A DNA stretch of 64,000 nt, taken from Thiosocius sp942490985 (GTDB taxonomy: Bacteria; Pseudomonadota; Gammaproteobacteria; Chromatiales; Chromatiaceae). This document shows, one piece after another, positions 40,895-49,748 of the stretch (position 1 is its first letter; each line of letters opens with the position of its first letter). The notes below the pieces were generated by a model. That model was not told the DNA's origin and ran no database searches. It was given only the letters and a program-made list of their open reading frames with translations. Position numbers and translations under genes: made by a program. The stretch is from assembly GCA_942490985.1 (NCBI GenBank), contig CALNYW010000003.1, positions 310,001-374,000 on the forward strand. Direction: 5' to 3'.

Positions 40895-41233
40895 TCAGAT
40901 CGCCTCGTCGTCCTGCTCACCGGTGCGGATGCGAACCACTTTCTCGACGCTGGTGACGAAGATCTTGCCGTCGCCGATCTTGCCGGTGCGGGCAGCGGCG
41001 GTGATCGCGTCGATGCACGCATCGACCTGGTCGTCACTGACAACGATATCGAGCTTCAGCTTGGGTAGAAAATCGACCACGTACTCGGCGCCGCGGTAGA
41101 GCTCGGTATGCCCCTTTTGACGGCCAAAGCCCTTCACCTCTGTCGCGGTCATGCCTGTCACACCGATAGCCGACAGGCTTTCACGGACGTCGTCGAGTTT
41201 GAAAGGCTTGATAACGGCTTGTACTTTTTTCAT
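40895..41233 (-). CDS. glnB: nitrogen regulatory protein PII
   Basis: 112 residues, exactly the family length. The T-loop KGHTELYRGAEYVVDF holds Tyr51, the uridylylation site, and the C-terminal RTGKIGDGKIFV block is intact. A ribosome site ggaggag precedes the ATG. PII senses 2-oxoglutarate, ATP/ADP and, through uridylylation, glutamine. No amtB is adjacent, so GlnB is more likely than GlnK. It lies 62 bp downstream of nadE on the same strand. Confidence 0.95.
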   Translation of the reverse strand: MKKVQAVIKPFKLDDVRESLSAIGVTGMTATEVKGFGRQKGHTELYRGAEYVVDFLPKLKLDIVVSDDQVDACIDAITAAARTGKIGDGKIFVTSVEKVVRIRTGEQDDEAI

Positions 41234-41295
41234 GGAACTCCTCCGTAGCGCATGCGCTTTGACGGTTAATCAACCGGTTGGCGCGAGATTCTAGA

Positions 41296-42888
41296 TCAGA
41301 AACCATTGACAATGGGATAGCGACGATCGCGGCCATACGCCCGTCGCGTGATTTTCACCCCAGGCGGCGCCTGGCGACGCTTGTATTCACTGCGGTCGAC
41401 CAACCGCAACACGTGTTCGACAATCGCTTGTTCAAATCCCGCCGCAACGATTTCATCGATGCCTTGGTCCTGCTCGACATAGCGCTCGAGAATCGGGTCG
41501 AGCACAGCGTAGTCGGGCAGACTGTCGCTATCCTGCTGGTCCGGTCGCAACTCGGCGGAAGGCGGACGATCAATGACGCGTTGCGGAATCACCTCCGTGT
41601 CACGATTTCGCCAACGGGCCAATTGATAGACCAACAGTTTCGGCACGTCTTTCAAAGGCGCGAAACCACCGGCCATATCGCCATAGAGCGTCGCATAACC
41701 GACCGCCATTTCGCTTTTGTTGCCGGTGGTGAGCAGCATGCGCCCACGCTTGTTGCTGATCGCCATCAGGATCACGCCGCGGCAACGTGACTGAATGTTT
41801 TCTTCGGTGATGTCCGGCTCGGTACCGGCAAAGGTCTCCGCCAACATCTCGAGAAACGCCTTGAAGGCCGGCTCGATCGGGATGCTTTGATATTGAACGC
41901 CAAGCATTTCAGCCTGCAGACGGGCATCGTCGTTACTGATGTCCGCGGTATAGCGCGACGGCATCGACACCGCTTCGACGTTATCAGCGCCCAGCGCATC
42001 GACCGCAATCGCCAGCGTCAGCGCCGAGTCGATGCCACCGGAAAGACCGATCACCACAGACGAAAAGTCATTCTTGCGAATATAGTCGCGCGTGCCTGTC
42101 ACCAGCGCGTCGTACACCTGCGATTCAAAATCGGGGAATGGCTCGATCGTGGTCGGCACCGGGGCGGGCCCATCGAATTCGACCAGGGTCTCTGATTCGC
42201 CGAAAAATTTCGCCCGGTGACAAAGCCGTCGTTTACTGTCGACGACGAACGAGCCCCCGTCGAAAACCAGTTCGTCCTGACCACCGACGAGATTCACGTA
42301 GACCACCGCCAAGCCAAACCTTTCGGCTCGCTCGCAGACCAGGCGTTCACGTTCCTGGGCCTTGCCCTGATGAAACGGCGAGGCATTCAGATTCAACAAC
42401 ACGTCGGCACCGGCGGTCGCCGCCCGCTGCACCGGCCGGTCAAACCACACGTCCTCACAGATCGTCAGACCGAACCGGACACCTTGCTGCTCGAAGACCA
42501 CCGCTTGGGCGCCAGGCTCAAAATAACGTCGCTCATCGAACACGCTGTAATTCGGTAGTTCCATCTTGCGGTACTCAATCATCACCGCGCCGTCGCGCAC
42601 GACACCCGCGACATTGAACCGTTTGCCGTCGCGCTTTGCCGGATAGCCCAGCACCACGGTGATGCCACGGGTCGCTCGTGCAATCTGCCCCAAGGCCGCA
42701 GCGACGCGTTGATCACAGGCAGGCCGCAGCAACAGATCCTCCGGCGGATAACCGGTCAAGGTGAGTTCGGGAAAGACCACGAGATCCGCGCGACCGATCA
42801 GGCCACGCGCACAATCGATAACCCGCCGGGCATTGCCGGCGATATCGCCGACCATCAGATTGAGTTGGGCAAGTGCGACGGTGGGCAA
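41296..42888 (-). CDS. nadE: glutamine-dependent NAD+ synthetase
   Basis: 530 residues starting at TTG 42888. N-terminal nitrilase-type glutaminase domain with the triad Glu (FPELTLTGY), Lys (EYRKMELPNY) and Cys (TICEDVWF). The C-terminal synthetase domain has the P-loop GLSGGIDSALTL. It converts nicotinate adenine dinucleotide to NAD+ using glutamine. Its placement directly before glnB matches the PII-linked NadE group. No clear ribosome site precedes the TTG, so the start is somewhat uncertain. Confidence 0.95.
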   Translation of the reverse strand: MPTVALAQLNLMVGDIAGNARRVIDCARGLIGRADLVVFPELTLTGYPPEDLLLRPACDQRVAAALGQIARATRGITVVLGYPAKRDGKRFNVAGVVRDGAVMIEYRKMELPNYSVFDERRYFEPGAQAVVFEQQGVRFGLTICEDVWFDRPVQRAATAGADVLLNLNASPFHQGKAQERERLVCERAERFGLAVVYVNLVGGQDELVFDGGSFVVDSKRRLCHRAKFFGESETLVEFDGPAPVPTTIEPFPDFESQVYDALVTGTRDYIRKNDFSSVVIGLSGGIDSALTLAIAVDALGADNVEAVSMPSRYTADISNDDARLQAEMLGVQYQSIPIEPAFKAFLEMLAETFAGTEPDITEENIQSRCRGVILMAISNKRGRMLLTTGNKSEMAVGYATLYGDMAGGFAPLKDVPKLLVYQLARWRNRDTEVIPQRVIDRPPSAELRPDQQDSDSLPDYAVLDPILERYVEQDQGIDEIVAAGFEQAIVEHVLRLVDRSEYKRRQAPPGVKITRRAYGRDRRYPIVNGF

Positions 42889-42967
42889 AGCAAAACAACC
42901 TCAACAGAACAGGCCGGTAGGGTACACCAGCTGCCCCCTCCGCAAGCAGACCATCTGACAAATTTGG

Positions 42968-43837
42968 TCAGCGCAATAGCTCAGCAATCCGGGCACCGAT
43001 CTGTGCCGGGGAACGGACCGTCTTGACGCCGGCGGCCTCCAGCGCGGCAAACTTGCCGTCGGCCGTACCTTTGCCGCCGCTGATAATCGCACCCGCGTGC
43101 CCCATCCGCTTACCCGGCGGCGCCGTCACCCCGGCAATGTAGGCCACCACCGGTTTGTCGACCTGTGCGGCGATGAACGCGGCGGCATCCTCTTCTGCCG
43201 AGCCACCGATCTCGCCGACCATGACGATCCCCTTGGTCTGCGGATCGGCCTCAAAGAGTTCGAGGCAGTCGATGAAGTTCATACCCTGAATAGGGTCACC
43301 GCCGATCCCGATGCAGGTGCTCTGGCCGAGCCCCTGCCGGGTCGTTTGAAAAACCGCCTCATAGGTCAGCGTGCCCGAGCGTGAGACGATCCCGACCTGA
43401 CCCGCCGAATGAATCGCGCCCGGCATGATGCCGATCTTGCACTCACCCGGCGTGATGACGCCCGGGCAGTTCGGGCCGACCAGGCGCACATCGGTTCCCT
43501 CCAGGGCGGCGCGCACTTTCAACATATCGAGCACCGGGATGCCTTCGGTGATACAGACGACGACCTTGATACCGGCGTCAGCCGCCTCGAGGATCGCGTC
43601 GGCCGCAAAGGCGGCCGGCACATAGATCATCGTCGCGTCGGCACCGGTCTCGGCGACCGCATCATGCACGGTATTGAACACCGGTCGGTCAAGATGCGTC
43701 TGTCCGCCCTTGCCGGGCGTCACGCCGCCAACGAGCTGAGTGCCGTAGGCAATTGCCTGCTCCGAATGAAACGTACCTTGCTTGCCGGTGAAGCCCTGAC
43801 AGATGACTTTGGTTTGTTTATTGATCAACACGCTCAT
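42968..43837 (-). CDS. sucD: succinyl-CoA synthetase alpha subunit
   Basis: 289 residues from the ATG at 43837 (MSVLINKQTKVICQGFTGKQ). The phosphorylated His lies in GHAGAIISGGKG near residue 245, and GPNCPGVITPGECKIGIMPG is conserved. It forms the alpha part of the TCA-cycle enzyme interconverting succinyl-CoA and succinate with nucleotide phosphorylation. Follows sucC by 46 bp on the same strand. Confidence 0.97.
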   Translation of the reverse strand: MSVLINKQTKVICQGFTGKQGTFHSEQAIAYGTQLVGGVTPGKGGQTHLDRPVFNTVHDAVAETGADATMIYVPAAFAADAILEAADAGIKVVVCITEGIPVLDMLKVRAALEGTDVRLVGPNCPGVITPGECKIGIMPGAIHSAGQVGIVSRSGTLTYEAVFQTTRQGLGQSTCIGIGGDPIQGMNFIDCLELFEADPQTKGIVMVGEIGGSAEEDAAAFIAAQVDKPVVAYIAGVTAPPGKRMGHAGAIISGGKGTADGKFAALEAAGVKTVRSPAQIGARIAELLR

Positions 43838-43883
43838 TGATTGGGTTCCTGAGGCAATTCGAGTCGTCGGTCGGTTTTTTTCA

Positions 43884-45044
43884 TTATGCTGCCGCAGCCA
43901 CCACTTTCTCGGCCGCCTCGGTAAGGTCAGACGCCGTTTCCAGCGCCAGGCCGCTGTCGTCCAGCAGCTTGAGCCCCTGCGCGGCATTCGTGCCTTCCAG
44001 CCGAATCACGACCGGTACCGCTATCCCAACGTCGCGCACGGCCGTGATGATGCCTTCGGCGATCAGATCACAGCGGACGATGCCACCAAAGATATTGACC
44101 AGCACCGCTTTGACCTTGTCATCGGACAAGATGATCTTGAACGCCTCGGCGACGCGCGCCGCGGTCGTGCCGCCACCGACATCGAGGAAATTCGCCGGCG
44201 ACCCACCGTGCAACTGCACCAGATCCATCGTTGCCATCGCCAGACCGGCACCGTTGACCATGCAACCGATACTGCCGTCCAGCGTGATGTAGTTGAGATC
44301 GTGCTCGGCCGCCGCGGCCTCCCGCGCATCCTCCTGGCTGATGTCGCGCATCTTCAGCAGGTCTGCGTGACGGTAAAGCGCATTGCTGTCGAGATTGATC
44401 TTGGCATCGAGCGCAACCAGATCGCCATCGCGCGTAACCACCAGCGGATTGATCTCGACCAGGCTGGCATCTTCACGCTGAAACAGTTCGATCAGGGCGA
44501 ACAGGATTTTTTGGAACTGCTTCAGGCGGTCGCCGCTGAAACCGAGCGCGAACCCGAGCACCCGGGCCTGATAGCCCTGCACGCCGGCCGCCGGGTCAAT
44601 CAGGGTGGTGATGATTTTGTCGGGCGTTTGCGCCGCCACCTCTTCGATGTTCATGCCACCGGCCCGCGACGCCATCACCAGGATGCGCCGGCTTGCACGG
44701 TCGACCAGCACGCTCAGGTACAGCTCTTCGGCAATATCAGTCGGCGCTTCGACGAGGATGTAGCTGACCGGCAGCCCGCCAGGCCCGGTCTGTTTGGTCA
44801 CCAGGCGGCTGGACAGAATACGCTCGGCCTCGGTCTCGACGTCTTGCAGCGATGTCGTCAAAACCACCCCACCGGCCTTGCCTCTGCCGCCGGTATGCGC
44901 CTGTGCTTTGACCATCCAGCGATCGCCACCGAGATCTTCAGCGGCTTGCCGGGCCTCCCGCGCTGTCTCGACCGCATAGCCGAGCGGAACCGGGATGCCG
45001 TATCCGGCAAATAGCTTTTTCGACTGGAATTCGTGTAGGTTCAA
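43884..45044 (-). CDS. sucC: succinyl-CoA synthetase beta subunit
   Basis: 386 residues from a TTG at 45044, giving M-NLHEFQSKKLFAGYGIPVP, which aligns with E. coli SucC; a gcgagag ribosome site lies just upstream. The ATP-grasp domain includes AQAHTGGRGKAGGV, and the C-terminal part has VNIFGGIVRCD. An ATG at 45077 is a less likely alternative. First gene of sucCD; divergent from pilS by about 87 bp. The sucAB genes are not here. Confidence 0.97.
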   Translation of the reverse strand: MNLHEFQSKKLFAGYGIPVPLGYAVETAREARQAAEDLGGDRWMVKAQAHTGGRGKAGGVVLTTSLQDVETEAERILSSRLVTKQTGPGGLPVSYILVEAPTDIAEELYLSVLVDRASRRILVMASRAGGMNIEEVAAQTPDKIITTLIDPAAGVQGYQARVLGFALGFSGDRLKQFQKILFALIELFQREDASLVEINPLVVTRDGDLVALDAKINLDSNALYRHADLLKMRDISQEDAREAAAAEHDLNYITLDGSIGCMVNGAGLAMATMDLVQLHGGSPANFLDVGGGTTAARVAEAFKIILSDDKVKAVLVNIFGGIVRCDLIAEGIITAVRDVGIAVPVVIRLEGTNAAQGLKLLDDSGLALETASDLTEAAEKVVAAAA

Positions 45045-45131
45045 AGCGCTGTCTCTCGCGAAAAGGACTTGACGCATTCTGGTGCAGAAACCAGGCCAGC
45101 GCAAAAAGACAATTCACTGGTGATTATTTAA

Positions 45132-46784
45132 GTGGCCAAGGCGAACGCAATGAACCGGCCGGGTCGGGAAAAACCCAATCGAGCGGCCGCGCACGACAGG
45201 GTTCCCAGCGCCGGAGAGCCCCATCTAAGACTGTTTCTGCTCTATCGCGTCGCGCTCGCGGTCGCGCTGTTTCTGGTCTATTTCGGCATCGGGCGCGGGC
45301 CGCTGGGCAACCATCTCCCGGTGCTGTTCACCGCCGCGATGCACGTCTACCTGGGGATTACCGTGATCGCACTGCTGCTGCATCTGCGCGGCATCGGCCG
45401 TGCAGAGAGCCAGGGCCAGGCGGCGATCTTTCTCGATATCGTGTTCATCACCGTGATGATGCACGCCAGCGGCGGCGTGACCTCGGGCATCGGTATGCTG
45501 ATCGGTGTCTCGATCGCGTTGGGCAGCCTCAACCAACTCGGCCACACCGCGCTGCTGTTCGCGGCCTTGGGTTCACTCGCTGTCCTCACCGAACAGCTGT
45601 ATGCCCAGTTCAGCGGCGCCGCGACCCAGAGCGCCTACACCCAGGCGGGGTTGCTGGGGGCTTCGTTCTTTGCCCTGGCGCTGCTCGCCGACCAACTGGG
45701 GCGGCGCGCCTCCGCAAGCGAGCAACTCGCCGAACAACGCGAAGCAGACCTGGCCAACCTCGCCGAGCTCAACGACTACGTCATCCAGCAAATGCGCGCG
45801 GGGGTTATCGTGCTCGATGGTCAAGGCATCATCGAGTTCATGAACGAAGCCGCATGGGTGCTGCTGGGGATGCCGGTTGCGATGCGCCATCATCCGCTGA
45901 AAGAGACCTCCCCCCCATTGGCAGACCAGCATCATCGCTGGCAGGCGACGCGAGACGTGCAGCTGCCGGACTTCCGCGCCACCTCCGGCGGTCGCGACCT
46001 GCGCGCGAGTTTCACGACCATCGGCAGCCCCGAGCAACCCGGGACCTTGATCGTGCTGGAGGACACGGCGCAGCTGACGGCCGAGGCACAACAGCTCAAG
46101 CTGGCATCACTCGGGCGACTCACGGCGGGGATCGCACACGAGGTGCGTAATCCGCTGGGCGCCATCAGCCATGCCTCGCAGCTGTTGGGCGAGTCTCCCG
46201 ATCTGCCGGCCACGGACCGCCGCATGATCGAGATCATCCAGCAGAACTCCCAGCGTGTGAACGAGGTCGTCGAGAGCATTCTCAAACTGTCGCGCCAGGA
46301 TAATCCGCAGCCAAAACCACTGCAGCTGGGCAGCTGGGTGGACGATCAAATCGAGGCGGTACGCAACCTGCTGGGTCTGAAGCCCAACCAGATGCCGCGC
46401 GAGATAGCACCGGAAAAAACCACGGTGTTCGCGGACCCCGGACAGCTGCGACAGGTGTTGGACGTGCTCTGCGACAATGCCATCAGACACTTCGATCACG
46501 ACAAAAGCGACCTCGTCATCCGGCTGGTCGGCGGCGTCACCCCGGAATCCGGCGGCCCTTTTCTGGAATTGCGCGACAACGGCCCGGGCATACCATCTGA
46601 TGCGCAGAAAAATCTGTTCGAGCCGTTCTTTACCACCCGCAACGAGGGCACCGGGCTGGGGCTGTACATTGCGCGGCAACTCTGCGAGGCCAACCGCATC
46701 CGCCTCGAGTATCTGAGCCAGCCCACCGGCGGCAGCTGCTTTCGCTTAAGCTTTCCGAATCCAAGACGCTCTCGTCCGCTATGA
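45132..46784 (+). CDS. pilS: sensor histidine kinase PilS
   Basis: 550 residues from GTG 45132 (ATG 45150 possible). About six N-terminal helices (residues 30-205), then a PAS domain (VIQQMRAGVIVLDGQGIIEF). The kinase core has the phospho-His in IAHEVRNPLGAISHASQLL, N-box DNAIRHFDHD, DNGPGIPS and GTGLGLYIARQ. This NtrB-like layout next to a sigma-54 activator and pil genes identifies PilS, which controls pilin transcription. Overlaps pilR by ATGA. Confidence 0.92.
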   Translation: MAKANAMNRPGREKPNRAAAHDRVPSAGEPHLRLFLLYRVALAVALFLVYFGIGRGPLGNHLPVLFTAAMHVYLGITVIALLLHLRGIGRAESQGQAAIFLDIVFITVMMHASGGVTSGIGMLIGVSIALGSLNQLGHTALLFAALGSLAVLTEQLYAQFSGAATQSAYTQAGLLGASFFALALLADQLGRRASASEQLAEQREADLANLAELNDYVIQQMRAGVIVLDGQGIIEFMNEAAWVLLGMPVAMRHHPLKETSPPLADQHHRWQATRDVQLPDFRATSGGRDLRASFTTIGSPEQPGTLIVLEDTAQLTAEAQQLKLASLGRLTAGIAHEVRNPLGAISHASQLLGESPDLPATDRRMIEIIQQNSQRVNEVVESILKLSRQDNPQPKPLQLGSWVDDQIEAVRNLLGLKPNQMPREIAPEKTTVFADPGQLRQVLDVLCDNAIRHFDHDKSDLVIRLVGGVTPESGGPFLELRDNGPGIPSDAQKNLFEPFFTTRNEGTGLGLYIARQLCEANRIRLEYLSQPTGGSCFRLSFPNPRRSRPL

Positions 46785-48163
46785 CACCGAAGCACACCAG
46801 TAATCCCCTCGCCCTGATCGTCGATGACGAGCCCGACATCCGCGAGTTGCTCGAGATCACGCTGGCGCGCATGGGTATCGACAGTCGCCCGGCCGCGACC
46901 GTCGGCGATGCGCTCGCCCGGCTGCAGGGGGCTGAATTTGACCTCTGCCTGGTCGACATGCGCCTGCCCGACGGCAGCGGCATCGACATCGTTCAGCATG
47001 TCGCGGCACACCATCCCGAGACGCCGATCGCGGTCATCACCGCCCACGGCAACATGCAGACCGCGGTCGAGGCGCTCAAGGCCGGGGCCTTCGACTTTGT
47101 CTCGAAGCCGGTCGACCTGGCCGTGTTGCGCCGGTTGGTCGATACCGCGCTGCGCATTGCACCGACCGACGGCACGCCGAATCAACCGGCCATTGACGGC
47201 GAACTGATCGGCAAATCGCCGGCGATGCAGGAAATTCGACGGCTGATCGACAAGCTCGCCCGCAACCAGGCGCCGGTGTTCATCAGCGGCGAATCCGGCA
47301 CCGGCAAGGAGTTGGCCGCGCGCGCTATCCACCGCCGCAGTCCGCGCGCCGAGCAACCGTTTGTCGCGGTGAACTGCGGCGCGATCCCGCAGGACCTGAT
47401 GGAGAGCGAGTTCTTCGGTCACGTGAAAGGCAGCTTTACCGGTGCGGTCGCCGATAAACCCGGACTGTTCCAGACGGCCGAGGGCGGCACGCTGTTCCTG
47501 GACGAGGTCGCCGACCTGCCGCTGTCGATGCAGGTGAAACTGCTGCGGGTGATCCAGGAGAAATCGGTGCGCGCCGTGGGTGGCGGCCAGGAACAGCCGG
47601 TCGACGTCCGCATCATCAGCGCCAGTCATCGCAACCTGGCCGGGATGGTTGAGGCGGGCGAGTTCCGCCAGGACCTGTTCTACCGCATCCACGTCATCGA
47701 GCTGTTGATGACGCCGCTGCGAGAACGGGCGGAGGACATTCCCGCGACCATCGAACACGTCCTCGAGCGGCTCGCCCAGCGCATCGGCACTGACCGGCCG
47801 CGGCTGGCGCGCGAGGCGTTGCAGGCCCTGTTGTCATATGACTTCCCCGGCAACGTGCGCGAGCTCGAGAATATCCTCGAACGGGCCACGGCGCTGTGCG
47901 AGGCGAACTGCATCGAGCGGGAAGACCTGCGCCTGGCCTCTGACACATCGGCTCTCCAGCCTCGCAACGCGACATCGTCCGCGACCCCGGCTCTCGGTGA
48001 GCAGGGACTCGAGGACTACCTGGCCGAGGTCGAGCGCCAGGTGATCACCCAGGCGCTGGAGGCCACGCGCTGGAACCGCACCGCGGCGGCCAGGCAACTC
48101 GGCATCAGCTTTCGTGCGCTGCGCTATCGGCTGGAAAAACTCGGTTTGGACGCAGACGGTTGA
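46781..48163 (+). CDS. pilR: sigma-54-dependent response regulator PilR
   Basis: 460 residues. Receiver domain with phospho-acceptor Asp59 (CLVDMRLPDGSG). AAA+ domain has Walker A GESGTGKE and the sigma-54 contact loop as GSFTGA. The C-terminal Fis-type HTH is in WNRTAAARQLGISFRALRYR. It activates RNA polymerase-sigma-54 at pilin promoters when phosphorylated by PilS; a matching promoter lies 213 bp downstream, before the first pilin. Starts in an ATGA overlap with pilS. Confidence 0.94.
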   Translation: MTPKHTSNPLALIVDDEPDIRELLEITLARMGIDSRPAATVGDALARLQGAEFDLCLVDMRLPDGSGIDIVQHVAAHHPETPIAVITAHGNMQTAVEALKAGAFDFVSKPVDLAVLRRLVDTALRIAPTDGTPNQPAIDGELIGKSPAMQEIRRLIDKLARNQAPVFISGESGTGKELAARAIHRRSPRAEQPFVAVNCGAIPQDLMESEFFGHVKGSFTGAVADKPGLFQTAEGGTLFLDEVADLPLSMQVKLLRVIQEKSVRAVGGGQEQPVDVRIISASHRNLAGMVEAGEFRQDLFYRIHVIELLMTPLRERAEDIPATIEHVLERLAQRIGTDRPRLAREALQALLSYDFPGNVRELENILERATALCEANCIEREDLRLASDTSALQPRNATSSATPALGEQGLEDYLAEVERQVITQALEATRWNRTAAARQLGISFRALRYRLEKLGLDADG

Positions 48164-48223
48164 CACATCCCGCTTTCAAACCCTCCCAGACAAGCAGACT
48201 GCCGGTTTGCGCGGCCCGCGGAC

Positions 48224-48247
48224 TGACAATCCCTGTCACCAGGTGAC
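48224..48247. promoter_or_regulatory. inverted repeats, candidate PilR binding sites
   Basis: Two overlapping inverted repeats: TGACA-atccc-TGTCA (48224-48238) and GTCACC-a-GGTGAC (48235-48247). They lie about 130-150 bp upstream of the -24/-12 promoter, the right distance for an enhancer-binding protein. The TGTC core resembles reported PilR sites, but assignment is by position. Confidence 0.4.
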
Positions 48248-48376
48248 GTAGCGCGTCACATTTCATCGGACCGCGCTGCGAAAGCCATTCCTGGTGGCGC
48301 TCACCGGGATTTCCGGATTTCCATAGGCTATTGTTTTTTATATATTTAAATTGAATTTCCCACCAAAACCAGGAAT

Positions 48377-48392
48377 TGGCATCGCTAATGCA
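48377..48392 (+). promoter_or_regulatory. sigma-54 (-24/-12) promoter for the pilin gene
   Basis: Reads TGGCATcgctaATGCA: GG at 48378-48379 and GC at 48390-48391 with exactly 10 nt between, as RpoN requires. Transcription should begin near 48403, about 110 nt before the pilin ATG. The adjacent PilSR pair supports it. Confidence 0.78.
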
Positions 48393-48513
48393 TTCTCCTT
48401 AGGCAACAGCGAATCGTCGGCCAAACACCCTCGAGGATCTGTCCCTAAAGGTTTGAATTGACCAGCCGTTAGCCCTTATCGACCACTGGTCTGTCATCAA
48501 GGAGACGTTAGTA

Positions 48514-49020
48514 ATGAAGAAACAGTCAGGTTTTACCCTTATCGAACTCATGATCGTTGTCGCGATCATCGCCATTCTGGCCGCAATCGCGATTCCGGCC
48601 TACAACAACTACATTCGCGAGGCGCGGATGGCGAAAACCACCGAGCACTATGACGTAGCCCGTCGTGCGATCGCCGGTGAATTCCGCCGCAGCGCGGCCG
48701 CATGCAGCACGCGCACGCAATGTCCGTCCCACCTCCCCGACGACTGCCGACGCGTGGATCGCATCGTCATCGTCGACCCGGATCAGAAGTCGAAGGCACC
48801 GGATGGCGGCAAGGCTTCAATGCAGACGCCGGCTCGCCCGGCAACGCGACGTAGATGATGGTCTCGGCCTACTCGCCGTACACGACCCGACACGGGGTGG
48901 TCGAATCGCGATCCCGACGGCGCCCGACCTGTATCTGACGACCTCGATCTTGACTTTACATCGGTCGATCGATGTTCCTCGATCCAGCAAACATCTAACA
49001 GCCGCATCGATTTCGGTGCA
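48514..49020 (+). pseudogene. pilA: type IV pilin, interrupted by several frameshifts
   Basis: Starts at ATG 48514 after an aaggag site. The leader MKKQSG and the N-methylated helix FTLIELMIVVAIIAILAAIA are perfect, and the frame continues to about residue 70. As read, the protein ends at 48858 (114 residues) with an unpilin-like Arg-rich tail. Pilin-like segments continue in other frames: TTADAWIA (+1), then DPDQKSKAPDGG (original frame), GFNADAGSPGNAT (+2) and DDGLGLLAVHDPTRGG (+1). So about four single-base indels separate this from an intact gene. The far end is set by the terminator at 49022. Major pilin candidate by position after the sigma-54 promoter. Confidence 0.75.
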
Positions 49021-49021
49021 G

Positions 49022-49054
49022 CCCGCCGGGAACCTTCACGGGCCCGGCGGGTTT
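49022..49054 (+). terminator. intrinsic terminator between the two pilin genes
   Basis: A perfect 9-bp GC-rich stem (cccgccggg / cccggcggg) with a 12-nt loop followed by a short T run. It ends the first pilin transcript and supports that gene originally reaching close to 49000. Confidence 0.65.
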
Positions 49055-49078
49055 CCCTGGCCCACCGGAAAATCTGCG

Positions 49079-49591
49079 ATGAAAGCAACCTATCCACCGT
49101 CACTGCATGGCGGCTACTCACTCATCGAACTGATGATCACGGTCGCGATCATCGCGGTAATCGCCACCATCGCCATCCCCGCCTACCGAAACTACGTTAA
49201 CGAATCGGTGTTCGCTGCGGCACGAACCAACGCCGATAGCCTGCGGATTCCCCTGGAAGACTATCGTCTCGATAACGGCAGCTACGTTGTTGGCGGCGAT
49301 ACGACTTACAACGAGGCGGAGTTATTGACCAACTTCGGCTGGTCCCCCGATGGCGACAGGACTATGCCTACACCGTATTCGGTGACGGCAACCACAGTCA
49401 GCTGGGACATCACGGTACAACACAATACGGGCATCTGGATTCGCTGCGAGAACCGGATGCGGACCTGCTGCGACAGCCAGACACGCCACGGTCCTGACTC
49501 TGGCCGCTTGCCCTACCGCCGCCTGCCTCTGAAAGCGCACCCCGCAGCATGCGGCCCGACAACCGATGATTCCCCGAGACTGCTGTCCTAG
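49079..49591 (+). pseudogene. second type IV pilin-like gene, apparently frameshifted
   Basis: From ATG 49079 the frame gives 170 residues. The prepilin leader ends in Gly and the helix reads YSLIELMITVAIIAVIATIA. The body is pilin-like to about WIRCENRMRTCCDS. Two anomalies suggest indels. A +1 frame supplies DYAYT around 49361-49378, where the main frame reads TMPTP. After CCDS another frame continues as HATVLTLAACPTAAC and stops at 49532, giving the paired C-terminal Cys expected of pilins, whereas the main frame runs on as Arg/Pro-rich sequence. It could be a minor pilin or a second major pilin. Confidence 0.65.
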
Positions 49592-49748
49592 ACTGCAACA
49601 GGGCAACAGCCGATAGACTCGGCGGTCAAGTTTTCCCAGATCAAGCCGTTATCCCGGGACATGATGACCCGCGCACAACACACTGCGAAATCAACGATAT
49701 ACTCTGTGATCGTGTTATCGGCCTGATTACGAGCGATTATTCAACACA

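Larger units (their letters stand above)
48164..48513 (+). other. 350-bp pilR-pilin control region
   Basis: No gene. It holds inverted repeats at 48224-48247, an AT-rich stretch around 48330-48350 (tattgttttttatatattta, the kind of bend seen between enhancer and promoter), a sigma-54 promoter at 48377-48392 and a roughly 110-nt leader. The pilin ribosome site (aaggag) ends the region. Confidence 0.6.

Noticed and set aside
43803..45014. Plus-strand open frame opposite sucC
   Set aside because: Antisense shadow rich in His, Arg and Gln; sucC is complete on the other strand.
46496..47758. Minus-strand open frame opposite pilS/pilR
   Set aside because: Antisense shadow of the PilR coding region; no ribosome site and no family features.
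48665..49078. Long open frame joining the two pilin genes
   Set aside because: It crosses the terminator at 49022-49054 and mixes out-of-frame first-pilin sequence with the second pilin; the second pilin has its own start at 49079.
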